Assembly (NCBI GenBank): GCA_963575745.1
Contig: CAUYUJ010001429.1
Coordinates: 1-24,920 of the forward strand
Source: Prorocentrum cordatum
Lineage: Eukaryota; Sar; Dinophyceae; Prorocentrales; Prorocentraceae
Length of the DNA stretch: 24,920 nucleotides
Direction: 5' to 3'
Part shown: piece after piece, positions 14,902 to 23,521 of the stretch
Numbering within the stretch: the stretch's first letter is position 1
Layout: every line of letters begins with the position of its first letter
Translations under genes and position numbers: made by a program
Notes under the pieces: model-generated
Seen by the model: the letters and a program-made list of their open reading frames with translations, nothing else
Database searches by the model: none
Told to the model about the DNA's origin: nothing

Positions 14902-14924
14902 AACAGGGGGGGCGATCATTGCAG
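14902..14924 (-). repeat. Right terminal inverted repeat
   Basis: CAACAG-GGGGGG-CGATCATTGCAG. Its reverse complement is CTGCAATGATCG plus seven C and TGTTG, matching the left end at 4800-4822 with one C fewer and one substitution. Confidence 0.65.
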
Positions 14925-15133
14925 TGGGAAGGCGGCGGCGGCGGCCGAGGCGGAGGCCCGGGCCGCGGAGGCGGAGGAGGAGGAGGGGAGGAGGAGGAGG
15001 GGAGGAGAGGGGAAGGAGAGGGGTGAGGGGAGGGGGGAGGAGGAGGAGGAGAGGAGGAGGAGGAGGAGGAGGATGGAGGGAGAGGAGGAGGAGGAGGATG
15101 AGGAGGAGGAGGAGGAGGAGGAGGAGGAGGAGG
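14925..15133 (+). repeat. GGA-rich polypurine tract
   Basis: GGCGGA and GGAGGA repeats immediately outside the right end of the element, becoming nearly pure (GGA)n after 14970. The overlapping Arg/Gly, Ser or Pro frames are artefacts. Confidence 0.9.
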
Positions 15134-15134
15134 G

Positions 15135-15292
15135 GGTCCTTCGAGGTTTCGCCACGCTGCCGACCGTGGGCGGCTCCTGCGCGCCCCGTGGGCTGCCGGG
15201 CGGGTCCGCCGAGGTTTCGCCGCGCTGCTGACCGTGGGCGCATCGTGGGCGCCCCGTGCGCTGGGTGGGTCCGCCGAGGTTTCGCCACGCAC
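15135..15292 (+). repeat. ~66-bp GC-rich tandem repeat (2.4 units)
   Basis: Units start at 15135, 15203 and 15268 with GGTCCGCCGAGGTTTCGCC (first unit GGTCCTTCGAGGTTTCGCC), followed by ACGCTGCCGACCGTGGGCG and GCGCCCCGTG. The third unit is partial. Confidence 0.8.
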
Positions 15293-15378
15293 ACTTTGAA
15301 GTCAGCGGCGCAGAGGGTCCTCAAAGCGCCGGCAAGAGATGGAAGTGCCAATTAACATCGAGCGCAGTTCGCGCCTAC

Positions 15379-15495
15379 GCACACACAAACAACACACAAC
15401 ACACACAAGACACATACACACAACACACACACAACACACACGCACAAGCACGCACACGCAAACACACCGACACACACACACACACACGCAGCGGA
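15379..15495 (+). repeat. CA/AAC-rich microsatellite
   Basis: (CA)n with AACACAC and GCACAC interruptions. A second short (AC)n run lies at about 15612-15638. A Cys/Val-rich minus-strand frame here is an artefact. Confidence 0.85.
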
Positions 15496-15689
15496 TTACA
15501 CGCAAGCGCGTTTTCCTCGGCGAGTGCTCGTTCGCTCGGCGACACGCTGGACACAGTTGTGAGGGCACACGCGCACATAATCCTGCGCGCGAAGGCGCCA
15601 CTCTCCCAGGAGACACACACACACACACTCACACACGGAATGGAAGAGGGAACACAATCCCCTCCTCTCTGCTCCTCTCTGCTCCTCCC

Positions 15690-15885
15690 TCCCACTCTCC
15701 TTCGCCTCCTCCTCCTCCTTCTCAGCCTCCTCCTCTTCCACCTGCTCCTCCTCCTTCCCCTCCTCTTCCTCCTCCTCTTTATCATCCTCCTGCTCCCTAT
15801 TCTCCTCCTCATCATCTTCCTTCTCCTCCTCTTCCTCTTCTTCCTCCTCCTCCTCCTCATCATCATCATCCTCCTCCCCCCTCCG
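15690..15885 (+). repeat. CTC/TCC-rich polypyrimidine tract
   Basis: Imperfect (TCC)n with TTC and ATC interruptions. Long frames through it read as Leu/Pro-rich or Glu/Arg-rich low-complexity peptides. Confidence 0.9.
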
Positions 15886-16095
15886 CGTACGCAAGCACGC
15901 GCTCCGGCGGGGGGGGGAGAGAGTCGGAGGACCCAGAGCCGAACCTCCGACGTCGCGCTCTCTTCCCGCAATGTGTCGTCGCATGTCGGTTCAGGATGTC
16001 CACGGCCCCCCGGGGCCCACAACGGGCCCCGCGGACACCGAAAATAGGACACCTGCACCGTCTATTCTGCGAGGCCCGAAGCCTGGGCAGGAGGC
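15886..16095. other. Unique spacer, no gene
   Basis: Mixed GC-rich sequence between a pyrimidine and a purine tract. I see no supported feature. Confidence 0.4.
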
Positions 16096-16176
16096 AGGAG
16101 ACAGGAGGCAAGGGGGAGGAGGAGGGGGAGGAGGAGGAGGAGGAGGAGGAGGAGGAGGAGGAGGAGGAGGAGGAGG

Positions 16177-16218
<42 letters not shown>

Positions 16219-16345
16219 AGGAGCAAGTTAATGCCACCGGGAGGCAGGAGGTAAAAGCCCCGAGAAAGATGAGGTAAAGAAGTAGGAGGAAGATGAGGCA
16301 AGAAGCAGGAGGGAAGATGAGGAGGCGGGAGGAGAATGAAGACTG
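16096..16345 (+). repeat. GGA tract with GGAGCA hexamers
   Basis: (GGA)n from about 16107, then an AGGAGC run at about 16180-16225, then less regular GGAGGAAGATGAGG repeats. It is purine-rich on the plus strand, so it can pair with the neighbouring pyrimidine-rich tracts. Confidence 0.9.
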
Positions 16346-16479
16346 TAAGCACCCCCGACCCCACCGCGTTCTCCGCGCTGCCCGGCTTCGCCGCCCTCGC
16401 CTGGGGCTGAGGATCGTCGTCGTCGCCGCTGCCGCCGCCGCCGCCGCCCTCTTCACTCGGTAACTCAGCCACCTCCAGG

Positions 16480-16835
16480 AACTCCTCGGCGTCCTGATCC
16501 TCCTCGGTCTCCTCCTCCTTCTCCTCCTTCTCCTGCTCCTCCTCCTCCTTTCTCCTCCTCCTTCCTCCTCCTCCTCCTCTCCTCCGCCTCCACCCTCCCC
16601 CCCTCATCCTCATCCTACGCGGGAAGCCTCGCCAAAGACCTCCGCCTCCCCCTGCGTCTCCGTTCTCCCCTCGCCCCCTATGACAAGCCCTTCTCCCTCT
16701 CTCCTGTCGCCTGGAAGTAAAACTGTGTTATGTACTGATCGATCCTCGAAATCTCGATCCCGACCCTCCTCCTCCTCATCCTCCTAACACCTCCTCCTCC
16801 TCCTCCTCATCGTCCTCCTCCTCATCCTTCTCCTT
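16480..16835 (+). repeat. Interrupted TCC-rich region
   Basis: Polypyrimidine stretches at about 16495-16600 and 16760-16835, separated by unique sequence. The Glu/Arg-rich minus-strand frame here is low complexity. Confidence 0.75.
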
Positions 16836-16863
16836 CCTTCTTTCCTACCCCCCAAAACGTACC

Positions 16864-17055
16864 TCATCCCTGTCGGGCCCCCAGAATTTCAGTGGGCGGT
16901 CCGTGCTTCGCCTGAGACCGCTCATTCTCTACGATCTTGGAAAGTTTGCAGAAATGTGACCCTCGCCTCAGCGCCGCGTCACATTCGTCTTGAAAATTAC
17001 AAGAAATTTCAAGCAGATGGAGGGCCGGTTCCTTTCCAACATTGTCGCCTCTCAC
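16864..17055 (-). CDS. Possible small coding exon (low confidence)
   Basis: A 63-residue minus-strand frame in one of the few unique, balanced stretches of the right half. It contains LEISCNFQDECDAALRRGSH and FCKLSKIVENERSQAKHGPP, with normal amino-acid composition. It recalls the Cys-spaced style of the decayed pair at 2580 and 21105 but does not align clearly with them. It may be an exon, a relic or chance. Confidence 0.2.
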   Translation of the reverse strand: MRGDNVGKEPALHLLEISCNFQDECDAALRRGSHFCKLSKIVENERSQAKHGPPTEILGARQG

Positions 17056-17330
17056 CTTGCTCCGTGGAAATCACTTAAAAAGAAAAGTACTCTCAACGGT
17101 TCGCATGGCAGAAGCCCAACAACTGTTCTGGCACACTCTGGGAGCCTCAGGCCGCATCAGTCACGTTGATTCGCGACTTTGACGGTTTTAGGATTCTCAG
17201 ACGGTTTTGTCTTCCACCAGGCGATTTCCCTCCTGAATAAATAGACTTTTGTGGGGAATGCTGCAGAAGATAAGAGGAAGAAAGTAAGTTGGCAACATCG
17301 TTTGGTTGCGTCCTTCGGTTTTTGCGGCTG
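17056..17330. other. Unique spacer, no gene
   Basis: Non-repetitive sequence before the long pyrimidine tract. Nothing recognisable. Confidence 0.4.
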
Positions 17331-18655
17331 TCCTCCCCCTCCTCCCTCACCTCCTCCTCTCTCCTCCTCCTCCTCGTCCTCCTCCTCCTCCTCCTCCTCC
17401 TCCTCCTCCTCCTCCTCCTCCTCTCTCCTCCTCTCTCCTCCTCTCCTCCTCCTCCTCCTCCTCCGCCTCCTCCGCCTCCTCCACCGCCTCCTTCTCCGCC
17501 TCCTCCGCCTCCTCCGCCTCCTCCTCCTCCTCCTGCTCCTCCTGCTCCTCCTGCTCCCCCTGCTCCTGCTCCTCCTCCCTCCTCCCTTCCTCCGCCTCCC
17601 TCTTCGTTTCCTCCCCTCCTCCCTCCTCCCGTCTCCCGCCTCCCTCCTCCGCCTCCTCCTCCCTCCTCCATTCTCCATCCTACCTCCCTCCCTCCCTCCC
17701 TCCTCCCACTCCTCCCTCCGCCCTCTTCCTCCCATCTCTCGCCTCGTCCTCCCCTCGCCTCCCTCTCCTCCTTCTCCTCCCTATCCTCCCTCTCCTCCCT
17801 CTCCTCCCTCTCCTGCCCTCTCCTCCAGTCTCTCCCTCTCCTCCCTCTCCTCCCTCTCCTCCCTCTCCTCCCTCTCGTCCCTCCCCTCCATCTCCGCCCT
17901 CCCTCCCTCCCTCCCTCCCTCCCATCCGCCTCCGCCTCCTCTTCCTCCTCCTCCTCCTCCTCCGCCCTCGCCTCCGCCTCCGCCTCTCCTCCTCCTCCTC
18001 CTGCTCCTCCCTGCTCCTCCTGCTCTCCTGCTCCTCTGCTCCCTCCTGCTCCTCCTGCTCCTCCTTCTCCTCCTGCTCCTCCTGCCGCCTCCCCCTCCTC
18101 CCTCCTCCTCCTCCCTCCTCCTCCTCCGGCTCCTCTGCTCCACCTGCCTCCTCCTGCTCCTCCTGACTCCTCCTGCTCCTCCTGCTCCACCTCTCCCTCT
18201 GCTCCTCCCTACTCCTCGCCCTCCTCCCCGCCTCCCTCCTCCTTCTCCCTCCTCCTCCTCCGCCTCCTCCCTCCTTCCTCCTCTCTCCTCCCCCCTCCGC
18301 CTCCTCCTCCTCCTCCTCCTCCTCCTCCTCCTCCTCCTCTCTTCCTCCTCCGCCTGCTCCGCCTCCTCGTCCCTCGTCCTCCTCCTCCTCCTCCTCCTTT
18401 CCTCCTCCTGCTCCTCCTCCTCCTCCTCTTCCTCGCTCCATCCTCCTCCTCCTCTCCTCCTCCTCCTCCTTCTCCTCCTCCTCCTCCTCCTCCTCCTCGT
18501 CCTCCTCCTCCCCTCCTCCTCCTACCTGCTCCTCCTCCTCCCCTCCGTCTTCCTCCTCCTACCTCCTCCTCCTCCTCTCCTCCTCCTCCTCCTCCTCCTC
18601 CTCCTCCTCCTCCTCCTCCTCCTCCCCCTCCTCCTCTCCCTCCTCCCTTTCCTGG
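17331..18655 (+). repeat. 1.3-kb polypyrimidine (TCC/CTC) tract
   Basis: Almost purely C and T for about 1.3 kb: (TCC)n, CTCCCTCTCCTCC, CTGCTCC and CCTCCCTCCC subrepeats with scattered G (CTCCGCCTCC). Frames of up to 569 codons on the plus strand and 347 on the minus strand are Pro/Ser/Leu or Arg/Gly/Glu low-complexity artefacts. Such tracts can adopt triplex (H-DNA) structures and are prone to length change. Confidence 0.95.
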
Positions 18656-19385
18656 GGCCTCCAAGAGGCTCCCCAGAGGGCCCACACTGCACATTCTGGA
18701 CGTCCACCCCGGGAAGCGAGAGGAGTCCTCGGATCGGGGAACGCAGCTCCCGAGGCATGAGGCCGCCCGCTGTGGCGACGGAGCGAGCCGCCCCTGCACG
18801 GACGCGGGACCCGCCCACAATCCGCGCGCCTCAGTCCGCAGTTGCGTTTCCTTCAGCGAAAGCGCCGCCTGGGATGGCGGCTGGCGTCCTCGGGGATGGA
18901 CATGACCCCCATTTAGTAGACCTCGGGCCCAAACCTGGTGGGCGCAAGCCTGGAAGATGACGGCCGCGGCGCCCTCTCGAGAACCGAAAACGGACAAGTC
19001 ATTCATCGACGTGTCAGGGTGGGGGTTCTGTCCACCCCCGACGTCCCCCCTGGCTTGCAGCTCTGCTCAGGTGGTCGCACATCGTTTTGCCCATCTTGCC
19101 TCAAACTAGCCCGCCGCCTCGCGCCAGCCGCAACCTCACGAGGGGAGGCCTTGAGCTCGCGCTGCTCCATGTTGGTCGAGAGCGCGCCCCGTGCACGTGG
19201 CGTCGGCCGATATGCGTTACATGTACGACGCGATTGACGTGCTGAATCGTTCGGTCTGGCCCACAGCAGCGATGGGACCTTATCTCACGTCGATGACGAT
19301 GACAATTTCTGGTGCTGTACTGTTGCGCGTGTCACGGCGCAGCCTGATAGAAAGGCAGTCGGCCTGGCCAGGGGTCTGCGAACCT
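18656..19385. other. Unique region, no convincing gene
   Basis: Balanced GC-rich sequence. A plus-strand frame from 19191 (MRYMYDAIDVLNRSVWPTAA, then PYLTSMTMTISGAVLL) is the most protein-like part, but it runs straight into a GTC microsatellite and has no recognisable domain. I do not call it a gene. Confidence 0.4.

Positions 19386-19424
<39 letters not shown>
19386..19424 (+). repeat. GTC microsatellite
   Basis: About 13 uninterrupted GTC units, encoding poly-Val in one frame. Confidence 0.9.
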
Positions 19425-19599
19425 TTGTCCTCGGTGGCTGCGCATCTCGCGGTGTCCTCCTGGCGTGGCCAACGAGCCGGCCGCTGTCCCCCCTCCTGAG
19501 AAGGGGGCGGGGTCCGGTGGCCCTCCTCTGCGGCGGCGCAGCCGTGGCCTGCGGCGGCTGCACCACTCCCCAGGCTATGAATTTCCCTCCTCCATCCCC

Positions 19600-19760
19600 C
19601 TCCATCCCCCCACACCCTCCTCTTCGCCTCGTCCTCCTCCTCCTCGTCCTCCTCCTCCTCGTCCTCCTCCTCCTTCTCCTCCTCCTCCTCCTCCTCCTCC
19701 TCCTCACCCCCCATCCTCCCCTCCTCATCCCCCATCCTCCTCGTCCTCCTCCCCCCCCAT
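19600..19760 (+). repeat. TCC-rich pyrimidine tract
   Basis: (TCC)n with TCG and CCCATCC interruptions. The surrounding frames are low complexity. Confidence 0.85.
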
Positions 19761-20470
19761 CTTGCTTCCGAGGCTCGCGATTCTGTGCCCTGCGCGCCTG
19801 CGCGGCATGTGCGCCGGTGTTCCCGGTCCCAGAGCTCGCGGGCTGAGACCAAGCCGCTGGCCCCCCACAGAGGGCACGAGGGAGCACGATGTATCCGCCC
19901 TCGCCGGAAGGAGGCCAGAAGGGGGAGGAGGAGCGGTGCGGCCCTGCCCTTCCTCTTTTCTCCTGCTCCCTCCAACCACATGTCCCGCCCCCTGGGGATA
20001 TAATGACTTTCCTCCGGTTTTCGAGTGATTTTACGTTCTAGCTTGTTCGGGCTTCTGTCGCCCCACAGGCCCCCATGATCGCCCCAAGACGGCTCCAGAG
20101 GCCAGCTCGGGCGGCGTCAACCCCTGACATCCTGGCGCTGTGACGCACCTCACGGTGAGATGTCCTCGCCCCTCTTCGGCCCCGTGGGCCCTCACAGGGC
20201 CCCGGGACCGTCGGAACTGACGACTCGGGGTGAAAGGACAACGTCCCCCGACCTCTCGGTGGCCACGGCGGGAGCATAGATCCCGACGCGTCCGGAGGTC
20301 TGGGCCGGGCCCGGCGTCGGCGGACCGCCGCCTGAGCCTGCTTGTCCGTAGACTCCGGCAGGTTCACTTGCATGGCACGGACGGGGGGGGGGGCAGGACC
20401 GGAAGCAAGCCGCCACCGACTTGACGTGTGGTAATCACTCAAGTCGAAAGGCACTTGCATGCTATAGTAT
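19761..20470. other. No gene recognised
   Basis: GC-rich unique sequence with a poly-G run near 20383-20393. Competing frames occur on both strands and no domain or element is evident. Confidence 0.45.
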
Positions 20471-20632
20471 TCCTCTGGGGAGGGGCGAGAGGGGTCTGTG
20501 GGTGGGGTGGGGAGGGGTGGGTGGGGTTTGGTGTGGTGGTGGTGGGTGGGGTGGTGGGGGTGGGGTGGTGTTGGTTGGTGTGTGTGTTGATGTATGTGTG
20601 GGTGGGGGGGGGGGGGGGGCGGGGGGTGGGGG
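20471..20632 (+). repeat. G/T-rich tract (GGGTGGGG), quadruplex-prone
   Basis: GGGGTGGGGAGGGGTGGGTG, then TGGTGGTGGGTGGGG, and a G run of about 14 near 20608-20621. Many GGG runs are spaced by 1-4 nt on one strand. Confidence 0.85.
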
Positions 20633-20663
20633 CCGAAAACGCCATGCAAGAAACCCAGACATG

Positions 20664-20690
20664 CGCCGTCCTGATTTTTTCAGGACGGCG
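20664..20690 (+). repeat. Perfect 11-bp hairpin
   Basis: CGCCGTCCTGA and TCAGGACGGCG flank a five-T loop. The related words GTCCTGAGTCG and CTCCCGTCCTGG recur downstream to 20815. It is a possible structured RNA or foldback with no gene attached. Confidence 0.7.
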
Positions 20691-20837
20691 TCCCTGGAAA
20701 CCCCGACCCTTTTCCCGGGATCAGTTTTTCGTCCTGAGTCGTTTTTTGACGGTCCCGAAGCCCAGCGAGGGCCTCCCGGGACCGAAAATAGCCAAAAACC
20801 TCCCGTCCTGGTATTTGTACGACGCAATCCTGTCGGT

Positions 20838-20871
20838 CGCCGCTGGCGTTCAACGTTGAACGCCAGCGGCG
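20838..20871 (+). repeat. 34-bp perfect palindrome
   Basis: CGCCGCTGGCGTTCAAC is followed immediately by its exact reverse complement, centred between 20854 and 20855 with no loop. It contains a central AACGTT. The function is unknown. Confidence 0.9.
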
Positions 20872-21104
20872 GGGTCGCCACGGGTCGACACGACGCGAAC
20901 CTAACGTAGACCCATACTGCATCAACGACGCTGCAATACATCCTCCCGTCCAACGCTCCCTCCGCACACGTCTCGCACAATTTCCTTTTCGCTATGGGGA
21001 TCCCCCCCCTCCGCAAGACACGAACGCCCCGTGAGATTGTCATTCAGGCGAGAACTCCGCTCTGAACAGGACTCGCCATCAACTCGTTGAAGAGAAAACA
21101 TATT

Positions 21105-21395
21105 CATACCATAATGAGCCGTCCAACGAGGGTCGCGTTTTGAAAGGAAGCCGCCCTGAATGTATGCAACTGTTGCGCAACGTTCGGCTTCTATCCGTTG
21201 TCTGCAACCAGTGTGCGGCGCTAAGACAAGAGTCAGATTTTGAAAACACGCGCATCATCAATGGGTCTAGTTGTTGGGAAACGTGTACAGCGGATCTGAT
21301 GTGCGCGTGCCACCTGTGTAACTGCTGGAGACGTTGAAGACGAATGTGCGTGGCGCTGTGACGAGAAGCACACGGTGAACATCATTGCATTTCAA
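21105..21395 (+). pseudogene. Decayed gene-like segment, copy 2 (sister at 2580-3004)
   Basis: One plus-strand frame runs HNEPSNEGRVLKGSRPECMQ, then SDFENTRIINGSSCWE, and stops at 21337. A second frame then carries EDECAWRCDEKHTVNIIAF (about 21336-21392). The order and spacing match copy 1, with clear DNA similarity in ACAGCGGAT, ATTTTGAA and the final CTGCTGGA ... GTG(C/T)G ... CACAC stretch. The frame breaks suggest decay or very short introns. The family is not recognised. Confidence 0.35.
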
Positions 21396-21715
21396 TCCCC
21401 TGTAGCTGCTGAGGAATTGAGAGCGAATGCATGCCGAACTATGTGAGAACGACGCGTTGACCGCGAGTCGCCGCTCACCCGTGAGCTCTCAGACAGATCA
21501 GGATTCCGTATCGGAACTGGTGGGGGAGAGAGAGGCGAAACGCCCGGTCCACATGGTGGCGCGACGAGGCAGAGCTCACTTTCCAGGAAGGCGGTGCGCG
21601 AGGGCGAGCCCTGCTCCCCTGCTCCCCCCTCCTCCAGTAGGGCCTACAGTGGTGACCTCAGCAGGTAGAGCCACGAATCGCACACCATGCCATGCCGCAA
21701 AGCTATAGTCGGGCC

Positions 21716-21862
21716 GCTGAAAGAAGGAACGCTACACAAGGAACGGAGCCCCTCTTTGGCCCTGAAAGCGCTGCCGTGCCCGAGGAGGGCAAGAGGAACA
21801 GCAAAGGAGGAACCTGAGGAACATCGAGCCCCTGTCGAATCCAAACTGTTCCTTCTTTCAGC
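21716..21862 (+). repeat. 15-bp inverted repeat, 117-bp interior
   Basis: GCTGAAAGAAGGAAC (21716-21730) and its exact reverse complement GTTCCTTCTTTCAGC (21848-21862). The interior contains no gene. Its size and ends are compatible with a tiny non-autonomous transposon, but no target duplication is clear. Confidence 0.55.
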
Positions 21863-22078
21863 GTCTTGGCTGTAGGCCGTGCAGGCAAATATGGGGATCG
21901 ACCTGGGCTCGAGCGGAGCAGCGATGCCCGCCCGAGGCTGGAGGCCCAGCAGGGACACCTCCTCCACGCCACCGAGCTGCGTGCATCGGGCTGCGCGAAC
22001 CCCGAGCCGAACTGTCTTCGTCCTCTCGCGAAAGCCCCCTGCAGAGAACGTGCTGAAGCAAGTTGAACGGCCTACCTG

Positions 22079-22288
22079 TGATGGGCCTGTTTTCCACCAC
22101 CACCACCACCATAAGTTGGAGGGGGAAGGAGGTGGAGGACGAGGAGGAGAAGAAGGACAAAGAGGAGGAGGATGAGGAGCGAGACGAGGAGGAGGAGGAG
22201 GAGGAGGAGGAGGAGGAGGAGGAGGAGGAGGACCCCCTCCCCCTCCAACGTATGGTGGTGGTGGTGGTGGTGGAAAACAGGCCCATCA
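22079..22288 (+). mobile_element. MITE-like element with ~50-bp TIRs and TACCTG target duplication
   Basis: The left arm at 22079-22128 (TGATGGGCCTGTTTTCCACC, a CCA run, CAT, A, A, GTTGGAGGGGGA) is the near-perfect reverse complement of 22239-22288. TACCTG occurs directly outside both ends (22073-22078 and 22289-22294). The 210-bp element encodes nothing. Its centre is a (GAG)n polypurine tract, and the CCA/TGG runs differ by one unit between arms. Confidence 0.8.
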
Positions 22289-22521
22289 TACCTGTGGCAC
22301 GTGCATTGGTCGTCGGGTCAGAGCTGGCACCAGCCTCTTGGATCGAACATGCCATCATTGACAAAGCCCTCGCGCATGAAGAGATCCTCGAACGGGGCCG
22401 CGGAGGATGCGAGTCAGGAGATTAGGACAACGTGAGTTGGAGAAAGAGAGCAGGAGGGAACCTGGACAAAGGAACCGAACTGGATGAGAACATGATGAAA
22501 GGAAAGAAGCGAGAGCGGATA

Positions 22522-22602
22522 TCAGAGTGAGGGGCCTGAACCGAGGGGGCACTCACTGTCCCTGGGTGCGTGGCTGAAGTGGAATTAGTTCCGCGATGCG
22601 GA
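22522..22602 (-). repeat. Dispersed repeat, copy 2 (inverse of 888-964)
   Basis: The reverse complement matches 888-964 closely, including CCACTTCAGCCACGCACCC and CGGTTCAGGCCCCTCACTCTG. It is followed by a TTG tract, as copy 1 is by CAA. Confidence 0.75.
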
Positions 22603-22645
22603 GTATTATTGTTGTTGTTGTTGTGGATGTTGTAGTTGTTGTTGA
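22603..22645 (+). repeat. TTG microsatellite
   Basis: (TTG)n with GGATG and TAG interruptions, attached to the dispersed repeat. Confidence 0.8.
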
Positions 22646-22682
22646 ATTCCCGATTCTGAAGAATAATTGTTGATCCCCCCAC
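22637..22682 (+). repeat. ~46-bp direct repeat, copy 1 (sister at 23660-23713)
   Basis: TTGTTGTTGAA, then TTCTGAAGAATAATTGTTG and a C run. The sister has TTGTTGTTGAA, then TTCTAAAGAATAATTATTGTTG and a GGGCCCCC run. The pair encloses about 1 kb of minisatellites. Confidence 0.55.
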
Positions 22683-22799
22683 CGATGCATACTGTTTTTT
22701 CTCAATCAAAGTGTGCCCCTCGACGCTCGCACCCTGTTTTTTGGCAAGGAAAGTCTTCCTGCTCAAACTGGGCCCCTGGCCCCCGGGTTACAACAACAA

Positions 22800-23010
22800 C
22801 GGCTCCCGCCTAAGACTTCCATGCAATTTAAGCACCCCCGCTCCCGCCCGAGACTTCCTCGCATTTGATTCAGGAATCGCGCTCTCGCTTGGGACTTCCT
22901 TGCAATTTAGTCAGGATTTGCTTTCCCGGCGCTGTGGAGTTGCGCGCTGGAGACTTGCTTGCAATTTACGGAAGAATAGCCTTGCGTTGGAATTTCATGG
23001 AATTTGCCCA
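22800..23010 (+). repeat. Degenerate minisatellite (GACTTCCTTGCAATTTA)
   Basis: Five diverged units with GAGACTTCCTTGCAATTTA-like cores near 22813, 22852, 22900, 22951 and 22990, separated by GC-rich CTCCCGC-type spacers. Confidence 0.65.
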
Positions 23011-23054
23011 AGCGCAGCGCTCCCAACACCCAGGCACCCAGGAGTCGCGCCCGT

Positions 23055-23290
23055 AGTGGCCCCATTTGCATGCCCTTCGTGGCCCCGCTGTCGCAATTTG
23101 TGTCCCCCTCACTGTCCTACGTGGCCCAGTTGCTACCCTCAGTGGCCCCATAGTTGCCTTCTGTGGCCCCGCATTATCTGCACTTCGTGGCCCCCGCTCG
23201 TTCGCGCTCTTCGTGGCCCCATACGCAGTCCCTTCGTGTCCCCGCTGTCGCCCTTCGTGGCCTACGTCGTGTTCTTCGTGGCCCTGCTGT
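23055..23290 (+). repeat. Degenerate ~24-bp minisatellite (CTTCGTGGCCCCG)
   Basis: About ten units with a (C/T)TTCGTGGCCCC core and variable 8-14 nt spacers such as GCTGTCGC and ATACGCAGTCC. Frames through it read as Pro/Trp/Ser-rich repeats and are not convincing genes. Confidence 0.75.
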
Positions 23291-23315
23291 GGTTCTCTCT
23301 CGCTCTCGCTTTCGC

Positions 23316-23316
23316 T

Positions 23317-23356
<40 letters not shown>

Positions 23357-23361
23357 TTCGA

Positions 23362-23412
<51 letters not shown>
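23316..23412 (+). repeat. CGT/GTC microsatellite
   Basis: About 30 trinucleotide units with CGCCGT and TTCGAC interruptions. Confidence 0.9.
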
Positions 23413-23447
23413 GGTCGGTCCCCTGTCCGTCCCTCTTTGGGTCGGGT

Positions 23448-23521
23448 CGACGGTCCGCGGCCGCCCCGCCGATCAGCGCTGCCGCTGGCCAGGCCGACGG
23501 TCCGCGGCCGCCCCGCCGCTT
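23448..23521 (+). repeat. 24-bp direct repeat, two copies, 50-bp period
   Basis: CGACGGTCCGCGGCCGCCCC plus GCCG occurs at about 23448 and again at about 23498. Confidence 0.75.

Larger units (their letters stand above)
4800..14924 (-). mobile_element. Putative ~10.1-kb TIR-bounded DNA transposon with cargo genes
   Basis: The bounds are set by an inverted repeat: CTGCAATGATCG plus a C run at 4800-4820, and its reverse complement at 14904-14924. Each end is followed inward by a 170-290 bp AT-rich block. A second inverted match is GCAAATAG-TG-CCGCTA at 4965-4980, against GCAAATAGAGGCCGCTA on the minus strand of 14635-14651. Inside lie a transposase-like gene (5228-7238) and at least four further genes, all on the minus strand and intron-poor. 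The gaps between them carry clusters of an 18-bp palindrome that I do not find outside. I could not identify a target-site duplication: the flanks are GGTGTG on the left and TGGGAA on the right. The alternative is an ordinary unidirectional gene block whose boundary similarity is fortuitous. The family assignment (KDZ/Tnp2-like) rests on motifs only. Confidence 0.6.

Noticed and set aside
4790-14934. Target-site duplication of the 10-kb element
   Set aside because: The flanks GGTGTG (left) and TGGGAA (right) share at most two or three bases in any alignment of the ends, so no duplication can be claimed.
17251-18960. Very long open frames (up to 569 codons) on both strands
   Set aside because: They are direct translations of a polypyrimidine/polypurine tract (Pro/Ser/Leu or Arg/Gly/Glu). 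Long frames arise there on every strand because the stop codons need bases that are scarce in the tract.
22565-22590. tRNA A-box-like TGGCTGAAGTGG, suggesting a tRNA-derived SINE
   Set aside because: No B box lies downstream on the same strand. The only GGTTCA-like word is on the opposite strand.
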